Below, in pieces: positions 6,611-11,528 of a DNA stretch of 11,528 bases (position 1 is its first letter; the number at the start of each line of letters is the position of its first letter). Where the stretch lies: the NCBI GenBank assembly GCA_028293055.1, contig JAQGLD010000064.1, positions 1-11,528 on the forward strand, given 5' to 3'. Below the pieces are notes generated by a model, which saw only the letters and a list, made by a program, of their open reading frames with translations, searched no databases and was not told the origin of the DNA. The position numbers and the translations under genes are program-made. This DNA comes from Alphaproteobacteria bacterium (GTDB taxonomy: Bacteria; Pseudomonadota; Alphaproteobacteria; Sphingomonadales; Sphingomonadaceae).

Positions 6611-7827
6611 CAGTCCAGGCTCGCGACTGAGATTTTCGCACCGTCGACGAGCGATTTCAGCAATCGATAGGGCCCGGTGACGATACGCTCCCTGGCGCCG
6701 ACGCCGGAGAGGATCTGCTGATATTCGTCGTCCGCTATGCCCGTCGTCACCTGGCGCTTGGCGACTCGATCACCCTTGAGCACGAAGACATATTTCTGCG
6801 CCTTCTCGCGATGCTCTCCGGGCAGGTTGATCCCGTCATCGTCGCTCGAATGCTCGTTGAGCACGGCCTGCACCGGCACCGAGACCGTGGCAGGGGGATC
6901 GGAGGTGTATATCTTCGCACGGCAGGACATGCCTTCGCGAAGCGCCGGTGCTTCATAGCCGTTGAGGTCGACCTTGACCGAATAGGTGCGCCCGGTCGCA
7001 TCGTTTGCGGCGAGGATCTGGCCGGTGCGGCGTGGCGCAAGCGCGATCTCGCGCAGCTTCCCGGTGATTCCCGCGTCGGGCAGGGTCGGGCATGTGATCC
7101 GCGCCTCGCTGCCGATCGCAAGCCGCCCGACATCATTCTCATCCACATTGAGGTCGACCATCATCGTGCCCTTGCGGGCGATCGTCACCAGGCTCGATCC
7201 GGGAATGCCGGTCGCGCTCGGCACTGCGGTCTCCCCCGGCTTGATGCTGACCGACACGACGGTGCCCGCCATCGGCGCCCGGATGACGGTGCGCTGGAGC
7301 TCGAAATCGGCCTGCTTGAGCGTCGCCTGCGCGCGGCCGATCGCGAGCTGGTTTCCCGCCAGCTGGGCCCGCGCCGCGCTCAGGCCGTACGCGGCATTGT
7401 CGTAGCTCGACTTGGACGCGAAGCCCTTTTGGCTGAGGTCCTTCATGCGGGCGAGCTGGAGCTCCATATTGCTGACATTCGCATGCTGCTGCGCGGTGGT
7501 CGCGCCCTCGATCGCCACCTGCGCCTGCTGCTGGGCGACGGTCTGGCGCAGATTCTCCTGCTCGAGCAGGATGACCGGCTGGCCGGCCTCGACCCGATCT
7601 CCCTCCTTGACCAAAACGGCCTGGACCTTGGCGATGATCTCCGGCGAAAGCAGAGCTTCGTCGCGGTAGATGAGGTTTCCGGTCGCGAGGACCGTTTCGC
7701 GTATCCGGCGCGGCTGGGCTTGTGCCACCTCCACCGGAACGGCCGAGCGGCTGGCGACGTAGCGTGCCGGGAAGGGCGACAGCAGGACGAATGCCGCCAG
7801 GCCGTAGAGCAAGGGCTTGCGTCGCAT
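6610..7827 (-). CDS. MacA/HlyD-type periplasmic adaptor (membrane fusion protein)
   Basis: 405 residues. A short N-terminal hydrophobic segment (residues about 5-20, LLYGLAAFVLLSPFPA) anchors it in the inner membrane. The first half of the lipoyl/biotinyl domain is at about 58-90 (ALLSPEIIAKVQAVLVKEGD, then AGQPVILLEQ). A long alpha-hairpin/coiled coil rich in Gln/Ala runs from about 91 to 178. The second lipoyl half is at about 180-215 (TVIRAPMAGTVVSVSIKPGE). Beta-barrel and membrane-proximal domains follow (LREGMSCRAKIYT, VSVPVQAVL). Family role: it bridges the MacB-type transporter to an outer-membrane exit duct or stimulates its ATPase. No TolC-like gene lies in the window, so a general outer-membrane duct would be used. 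It is separated from the upstream Yip1-like gene by 3 bases and overlaps the ATPase gene by one base. Confidence 0.93.
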   Translation of the reverse strand: MRRKPLLYGLAAFVLLSPFPARYVASRSAVPVEVAQAQPRRIRETVLATGNLIYRDEALLSPEIIAKVQAVLVKEGDRVEAGQPVILLEQENLRQTVAQQQAQVAIEGATTAQQHANVSNMELQLARMKDLSQKGFASKSSYDNAAYGLSAARAQLAGNQLAIGRAQATLKQADFELQRTVIRAPMAGTVVSVSIKPGETAVPSATGIPGSSLVTIARKGTMMVDLNVDENDVGRLAIGSEARITCPTLPDAGITGKLREIALAPRRTGQILAANDATGRTYSVKVDLNGYEAPALREGMSCRAKIYTSDPPATVSVPVQAVLNEHSSDDDGINLPGEHREKAQKYVFVLKGDRVAKRQVTTGIADDEYQQILSGVGARERIVTGPYRLLKSLVDGAKISVASLD

Positions 7828-7830
7828 GGC

Positions 7831-8526
7831 TCAGGCACCGCTCACGGCGAGCAGCAGGCCCCAGATCCCGTAGACGATCGCGTCGGGAAGCAGAGCGATG
7901 AGCATCGCCTTGGACATGCCCAGGCGCGACACATATTGGATTCCGACCCCGATCAACGCGATCTCCCACAGGTTGACGAGGCTGAAGGTCGACAGGAGCT
8001 GACCCCAGGCGCTGCCCGCCGGAAGGTGGAAGAGCAATTGGTTGAGCGACACCGGGTTGACGTCGTTGCCGGCGAGGTGCCCGCCCGGCGCCAGGCTGAT
8101 GTTGAGGAGGCCTGCAGGGAGGATCAGCAGCAGCGGCGCGGTCGACCACACGACGACAGCGAACAGCTTGACGAAGCCTTGCGATCCAACGCCCTGAACC
8201 TTGAGGGCAAGCCAGTAGATGAAGGCGCGGCCGAGATTGATGGTGAGCGCGAGGAAGCAGACTCCGATGATGCTGATTCCGATGAACCGCCCGCGAGTCA
8301 TGCTGCGTGCGATCACGTCGCGCTGATCGGAGGGCATGCTCGCGGTCATCTGATCGCGCAGCCAGGCGATGTCGACGTGGTAGAAATAATAGATGTTGAG
8401 GATCGCGGTGAACAGGACTGCGAGAAAGAAGGGAAGCAGCAGCGTCCACACTTTCTTCGACATCGCTTCACCGAACGCACGTTGGGGTTCGAACAGCATC
8501 CTGAAATAGGTCGTTACCAGCGACAT
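7831..8526 (-). CDS. Yip1-domain-like multi-pass membrane protein
   Basis: 231 residues with five clear hydrophobic segments at about 26-45, 82-106, 119-142, 175-195 and 205-226. The N-terminal MLFEPQRAF fits the 'F-x-x-P-x-x-x-F' opening of bacterial Yip1-domain proteins, which are integral membrane proteins without a firmly assigned biochemical role. There is no obvious catalytic motif, so it is more likely a structural partner, a transport accessory or an immunity factor for the peptide system than an enzyme. GGAAAGGA precedes the ATG with good spacing. The gene lies between the E1-like fusion and the adaptor, 3 bases from the latter. Being inside the operon ties it to peptide export or self-protection (inference). 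Family assignment is by resemblance and membrane topology only. Confidence 0.75.
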   Translation of the reverse strand: MSLVTTYFRMLFEPQRAFGEAMSKKVWTLLLPFFLAVLFTAILNIYYFYHVDIAWLRDQMTASMPSDQRDVIARSMTRGRFIGISIIGVCFLALTINLGRAFIYWLALKVQGVGSQGFVKLFAVVVWSTAPLLLILPAGLLNISLAPGGHLAGNDVNPVSLNQLLFHLPAGSAWGQLLSTFSLVNLWEIALIGVGIQYVSRLGMSKAMLIALLPDAIVYGIWGLLLAVSGA

Positions 8527-8607
8527 GATTTCATCCTTTCCGGACTGGATTGAGAGAGTGGCCGCGCCCGCCGCGGTGACGACGGTCCCGGCTTTGGATC
8601 CGGTCGC

Positions 8608-10038
8608 TCATGCCTCGGAAATCCCCTGGCGAGCGAAGGCCATGACGAATGGAGTCGCCTTGAGCATCGCGCACATCCCGAAGAACAGGATGGTCACGGC
8701 CAGGACGGCCTGGGCGACCAGTCCGCAGATCGAGCGGACGTCGGTGAAGAAGGCATCGAAGCTTGCCGGGACCTGGATCGCTCCCGAATTGAAGTCGTCG
8801 ATGAGCAGCGAACCGACGCCGAACAGCACATAGATGCAGGAGATGACGAAGAATTGCCGTCTCGTGCCGGCGACGTTCCTGTCCTCTATCGCGTAGATCA
8901 CCGGCATGGTGGCGAACAGGGCCAAGAACATCAAAGTCCCGGCGAGATCCTGCCCGAAAAACTCGCGCAGCACGACGGTCAGCGCCATCAGGGCCATCAG
9001 GGAGGCGCGATAGAGGATCCGCGGAGTCTGGCGCGGATCGGCCGCCTCGGACGGGCGCGGCTCCGCGCCGCACACCCGGCAGGTCTCGGCGGGAACGATA
9101 TCCTCAATTGTCCACTGTCCGTCGCGGGTGTCGTAGGTGAAGACCCGGTCGGCGAACTTCGCATCCTCCTTGATCAGGATCTTGTAGGCGACCATCGCCA
9201 GCTTTGAGGAGACGATCGTGGTCAGCGGGGCGAAGGTCGCGCCGGTACCATGCAGCCGCCTGACCGTCCCAGGGTCTCCGACGCAGGCGAAGCAGGTCGA
9301 GCGCCCGGGAATATAGTTCGGCCCGACGACCCCGACGCAGTCGATGAAACCGCCGACGATGAACGGAATGCGGGCTCGGACGCAGACCGAATTGACCCAA
9401 TTGTTCGATTCCTCGGGGGTGTCGATCGCTTTGACGACGAGATCGACCCCATCGAGCAGTGCACTGATTTCCTCCTCGCAAGCGATCTTGCGGTTCAGGC
9501 CGGTCAGCTTGATGCCCGGATTGAAGGCCCGGATACGCTCGCAGATGACATCGACCTTGAGCCGGCCGAGATCGCCGGGCGTATACATCAGCTGGCGGTT
9601 GAAATTGCTTTCCTCGACCGTGTCGAAATCGACCACGGTGATGTTGCCGACACCGATAGCTGCGAGGTTCCACAGCACGTGGCTGCCGATCGCTCCGACA
9701 CCGAGGATCAGGACATGCGCGTTGGAGAGACGATGGACGACCTCCTGCGGCTGATCCGCAGTGAGCGAAAAATAGCCGCGCTGCCGCGAATATCGGCCTT
9801 GCTCGAGCGTTTCACCGTCGCGCAGCAGCACCTTCTTCGCCACCAGCTCCTCGAGCCTGGTCGGTGCGACCAGCTTCAATATTTCCTCCTCCTGGAACTG
9901 CTCCCTCGCGATCAGCAGGTCGATGATCGGGCGGTGCTCGCGTTCGAAGACGACCCGCAGGTCCGGGAGGCCGTTCAGGATGATGCCGCGCGGCGTGTCC
10001 GTGACCATGCAGAACGGATTGAGTCTGTAGCTTGCCAT
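8608..10038 (-). CDS. E1/ThiF-like adenylating enzyme fused to a C-terminal membrane domain
   Basis: 476 residues in three parts. Residues 1-90 have the alpha/beta character of the leader-binding 'peptide clamp' seen at the N-terminus of MccB-like and TOMM E1-like enzymes (LVAPTRLEELVAKKVLL as the helical end). Residues about 98-325 are the E1 adenylation domain: nucleotide loop LGVGAIGSH (112-120), VVDFDTVEESNFNRQL (135-150, with the Arg/Gln after SNxNR), KAID (203-206), and two CxxC pairs (C249/C252 and C320/C323) that should bind one zinc. Residues about 342-460 hold four hydrophobic helices (about 342-360, 367-384, 396-414, 436-457), an unusual extension. Known E1-like RiPP enzymes adenylate a peptide carboxylate (MccB) or hand the peptide to a partner. 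The C-terminal helices would dock this one at the membrane. It starts 7 bases after the M50 gene. The product of the reaction is unknown. Confidence 0.85.
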   Translation of the reverse strand: MASYRLNPFCMVTDTPRGIILNGLPDLRVVFEREHRPIIDLLIAREQFQEEEILKLVAPTRLEELVAKKVLLRDGETLEQGRYSRQRGYFSLTADQPQEVVHRLSNAHVLILGVGAIGSHVLWNLAAIGVGNITVVDFDTVEESNFNRQLMYTPGDLGRLKVDVICERIRAFNPGIKLTGLNRKIACEEEISALLDGVDLVVKAIDTPEESNNWVNSVCVRARIPFIVGGFIDCVGVVGPNYIPGRSTCFACVGDPGTVRRLHGTGATFAPLTTIVSSKLAMVAYKILIKEDAKFADRVFTYDTRDGQWTIEDIVPAETCRVCGAEPRPSEAADPRQTPRILYRASLMALMALTVVLREFFGQDLAGTLMFLALFATMPVIYAIEDRNVAGTRRQFFVISCIYVLFGVGSLLIDDFNSGAIQVPASFDAFFTDVRSICGLVAQAVLAVTILFFGMCAMLKATPFVMAFARQGISEA

Positions 10039-10045
10039 GATCGTC

Positions 10046-11116
10046 TCACTTCATCGTTCGAAGGCGGGACACGGTCAGTGCCGGCGCGGCTGCGATGATC
10101 AGGATCAAGAAGGCCACATCGACGATCCGCCCTGGAAAGACCTGGTTCACGCCAAGCCTGAGCAGCAGGAGACCGGAGATGATCAGCGAGAGCTGATACA
10201 TCTGGCTCAGGACGAAATATAAAAGATGTTCGATGTTGCCTGAGCTACGCGTCAGCGTGCCGACGAACGCGTTCCTGTTGAACCTTGGCTCCGCGATCAG
10301 GTCCTGGAATATGTAATATCCGTCATACTCGACGAACGGGACCAGGTTTATGAACATCAGCATGATGTTCATCGCGACGAAGAAAACCAGATACGGAAAT
10401 GCCGCGGTTTGGAAGGTGCAGAGCGCAGCGATGATGCCGAAGAATGCAAGGATGTTGTTGGCCTGTATTCCCGCCAGCAGCGTCTGGACGCGGCTCTTGC
10501 GATCGGAAAACAGGTTGATGGCGCTCACATCGGCGTAGAAGGCCGGCTGGAGGAAGAACAGCATGAAGCCGATCCTCGGCACTTTCGCGCCGAAGGATGT
10601 CGCGACCAGCGCGTGCGAATATTCATGCGCAAGGCCGACGACGAAGATGGTGAGCAGATAGGCCGGCACGATCGCCAGGCTGAAATGGAAATCTTGGATC
10701 GCGTCCCGGATCTGCGGAAACAGGAGGATGATAGCAGCCAGGTTGAGCAGGAAAAGCGGCAACGACATCCAGTTCAGCGCATGCCGATAAAGGCGCGCGA
10801 ACTTCAAATTGCCATCGAGCAGCCGACCGGGATCGAATTTCGCGATCTTGATCTTCAGCGGATTGAATGGAGGCTTCGACGCCGCCACAGGCTGATCGAG
10901 CAACCCCAGGCGCTCGACGGTGCCGAGGAACCGCTGGAAATATTCGAATGGTATCAGTCCGACGAGCTGATCAGCACTCCTCGTGCCGTCGAGCAGCTTC
11001 AGCCATCCGACCTCCTGCGCGCCCAGCTTGAAATGGCGCGCGCTGGACGCGTCGTAGACGTGAACCAACCCCTTCTCGGCCGGATAAAATTCCAACTGGT
11101 CCTTGATCTTCAACAT
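10046..11116 (-). CDS. PqqD-like domain fused to membrane M50 (site-2 type) zinc metalloprotease
   Basis: 356 residues. Residues about 8-75 look like a PqqD/RRE leader-binding domain: a strand ending in HVYDASSARHFKLGAQE, then LLDGTRSADQLVGLI and a helix closing with ERLGLLDQ. A membrane protease domain follows, with hydrophobic helices from about residue 117. It contains the zinc motif HEYSH (164-168, with H164 and H168 as ligands and E165 catalytic), FLQPAFYADVSA (188-199, typical of 'putative peptide zinc metalloproteases' such as those in YydH-type loci), LLAGIQANN and the third-ligand motif NLVPFVEYDGYYI (N257 to I269, Asp D265). All catalytic residues are present. In related RiPP loci such an enzyme trims a modified, membrane-embedded precursor. 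Only a weak GAGG lies 13 bases before the ATG, so translation may be modest. It is separated from the precursor genes by a hairpin. Confidence 0.9.
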   Translation of the reverse strand: MLKIKDQLEFYPAEKGLVHVYDASSARHFKLGAQEVGWLKLLDGTRSADQLVGLIPFEYFQRFLGTVERLGLLDQPVAASKPPFNPLKIKIAKFDPGRLLDGNLKFARLYRHALNWMSLPLFLLNLAAIILLFPQIRDAIQDFHFSLAIVPAYLLTIFVVGLAHEYSHALVATSFGAKVPRIGFMLFFLQPAFYADVSAINLFSDRKSRVQTLLAGIQANNILAFFGIIAALCTFQTAAFPYLVFFVAMNIMLMFINLVPFVEYDGYYIFQDLIAEPRFNRNAFVGTLTRSSGNIEHLLYFVLSQMYQLSLIISGLLLLRLGVNQVFPGRIVDVAFLILIIAAAPALTVSRLRTMK

Positions 11117-11154
11117 GTTCAGCCCGAGACCTCAAATGTTGTCTGGAATTGGAA

Positions 11155-11190
11155 ACAAGGGCGCGGTCCCCACAAGAACCGCGCCCTTGT
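11155..11190 (-). terminator. Hairpin between precursor genes and processing genes (partial terminator/attenuator)
   Basis: Bases 11155-11167 (ACAAGGGCGCGGT) pair perfectly with 11178-11190 over a 10-base loop. On the - strand the stem is followed by TTTCC, and with the stem's own end this reads TTGTTTCC, a short T-rich tract. Position after the second peptide stop (11211) and before the protease start (11116) suggests partial termination, giving more precursor than enzyme transcript. This arrangement is common in RiPP loci. Confidence 0.7.
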
Positions 11191-11210
11191 CCATCAACGG
11201 CGATTAGCGA

Positions 11211-11324
11211 TCAGCACGCTACGATAATGCCGAGAATGGCTAACCCGATGAGGATTCCGTTCGTCACGCCCTTGGCAGTGTCGGATTCCGGCGCGTCGAT
11301 GATGTCGATTGCCTCAAAAGTCAT
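11211..11324 (-). CDS. Putative RiPP precursor peptide 2 (37 residues, C-terminal Cys)
   Basis: This 37-codon ORF is too short for most gene finders. It begins MTFEAIDIIDAP, continues ESDTAKGVTN, and ends GILIGLAILGIIVAC with a terminal Cys. The first 12 residues share M1, T2, E4, I6, D7, I9, D10 and P12 with the neighbouring 37-residue ORF, while the second halves differ. This is the leader/core pattern of paired RiPP precursors. The acidic leader is followed by about 18 hydrophobic residues able to span a membrane, with GxxxG motifs (G19/G23 and G23/G27). A strong GGGGGAG Shine-Dalgarno lies 6 bases before the ATG. There is no double-glycine cleavage motif and no Sec signal. The gap to peptide 1 is 21 bases and the next gene is the RRE-M50 protease, so both fit as substrates of the downstream enzymes. 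Real product, modification and activity are unknown. Confidence 0.82.
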   Translation of the reverse strand: MTFEAIDIIDAPESDTAKGVTNGILIGLAILGIIVAC

Positions 11325-11345
11325 GGGAAGCTCCCCCGTCTAAGA

Positions 11346-11459
11346 TTAAGACAAGAACAGAAGGCCAATTCCAACGGTCACGGCCGCCGATATTGCCATA
11401 GCCGTGTAGTACTGGGCGTCGGACGGCGTATCAATAAGATCGATCTGTTCAATGGTCAT
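11346..11459 (-). CDS. Putative RiPP precursor peptide 1 (37 residues, C-terminal Ser)
   Basis: 37 residues, the same length as peptide 2. It begins MTIEQIDLIDTP, continues SDAQYYT, and ends in the hydrophobic AMAISAAVTVGIGLLFLS. It shares eight of the first twelve positions with peptide 2 (M-T-x-E-x-I-D-x-I-D-x-P), and SD follows the Pro in both peptides with a one-residue shift. Its hydrophobic half differs and ends in Ser rather than Cys. The conserved acidic/isoleucine pattern could form the beta-strand that docks onto an RRE domain. A modest GGGAA lies 5-10 bases upstream of the ATG. It is the first gene of the - strand cluster, directly under an inverted repeat that surrounds a -10-like hexamer. 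It contains no Sec signal cleavage motif or GG motif. It could work together with peptide 2 as a two-component peptide, but that is inference. Confidence 0.82.
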   Translation of the reverse strand: MTIEQIDLIDTPSDAQYYTAMAISAAVTVGIGLLFLS

Positions 11460-11476
11460 GATCGTTTCCCTATTAT

Positions 11477-11496
11477 GTGCAAGATTATCCTTGCAC
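11477..11496 (-). promoter_or_regulatory. Inverted repeat flanking a -10-like box upstream of the peptide genes
   Basis: GTGCAAG (11477-11483 on +) and CTTGCAC (11490-11496) form a perfect 7-bp inverted repeat separated by 6 bases. On the - strand the spacer reads GATAAT, one mismatch from the TATAAT consensus. Bases 18-23 upstream of that hexamer give only a poor -35 match. This is consistent with an operator over the promoter or with an activator-dependent promoter. The site lies about 25-37 bases before the first peptide start. No regulator gene is visible in the window. Confidence 0.45.
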
Positions 11497-11528
11497 TAGG
11501 TCAGCGTAATCCGGAAACTTCACTAGTC

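Noticed and set aside
4695..7827. Stand-alone macrolide efflux MacAB
   Set aside because: The proteins are MacAB-like, but co-translation with the peptide-processing genes makes peptide export more likely. MacB-type names do not specify macrolides.
7139..8449. 436-codon - strand open frame overlapping the adaptor and Yip1-like genes
   Set aside because: It is out of frame with both real genes, low-complexity and Arg/Pro/Gly-rich, with no motifs.
6811..8553. 580-codon open frame on the + strand
   Set aside because: It runs antisense to the adaptor and Yip1-like genes, both of which have clear motifs, ribosome-binding sites and tight spacing. Its translation is Arg/Asp/His-rich with no domain.
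8608..10038. ThiF/MoeB for thiamine or molybdopterin synthesis
   Set aside because: The N-terminal clamp-like part, the membrane domain and the peptide-operon context are unlike those housekeeping enzymes, and no thiS/moaD-like gene lies nearby.
11149..11343. 64-codon + strand open frame over the peptide genes
   Set aside because: It reads antisense through the hairpin and peptide 2, has no good ribosome-binding site and shows no motif. The - strand ORFs show paralogy, which the + frame does not.

Overview
The window looks like chromosomal DNA of a GC-rich alphaproteobacterium, most probably a sphingomonad. The evidence is codon and amino-acid usage, a DUF2171-type small protein, a QmcA-like SPFH/NfeD pair and a CitE-like lyase. 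No database search was possible, so family names come from motifs and overall sequence resemblance. No tRNA, rRNA, CRISPR array, transposase or integrase was seen, and no stretch longer than about 300 bases lacks a gene.

Left part, 1-4440 (ordinary metabolism and membrane upkeep). On the + strand are the 3' end of an M19 dipeptidase gene, a coupled ornithine cyclodeaminase/mu-crystallin-family gene and a DUF2171-type small protein. A hairpin and an 18-bp triplicated repeat lie at the convergent junction near 1977-2054. On the - strand an SPFH/band-7 gene is coupled to an nfeD-like gene. Divergent from these is a CitE-like HpcH/HpaI lyase gene, followed by a perfect 11-bp hairpin.

Right part, 4446-11459, all on the - strand and read from right to left (the interesting region). 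It begins with two adjacent 37-residue ORFs that share an N-terminal leader pattern (M-T-x-E-x-I-D-x-I-D-x-P) and end in different hydrophobic cores. A 13-bp hairpin with a short T-rich tract separates them from five further tightly packed genes plus one more: a PqqD-like domain fused to a membrane M50 (site-2 type) zinc protease; an E1/ThiF-like adenylating enzyme fused to about four membrane segments; a Yip1-like membrane protein; a MacA/HlyD-type adaptor; a MacB-type ATPase; and a MacB/FtsX-type permease. A 66-residue two-helix membrane protein follows. Gaps of 3 and 7 nt and 1-4 nt overlaps point to one transcript, with an 80-nt gap before the Yip1-like gene.

Interpretation (inference): this is a ribosomally made, post-translationally modified peptide (RiPP) locus. 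The two small ORFs would be precursors, the PqqD-like and E1 N-terminal domains would bind the shared leader, the E1 domain would adenylate the peptide, the M50 enzyme would cut it in the membrane, and the MacAB-like complex would export it. I do not recognise the exact combination (two TM-like precursors, E1 fused to a membrane domain, leader-binding M50, Yip1 protein, no YcaO, no radical SAM and no LanM) as a named class, so it is the main candidate for something undescribed.
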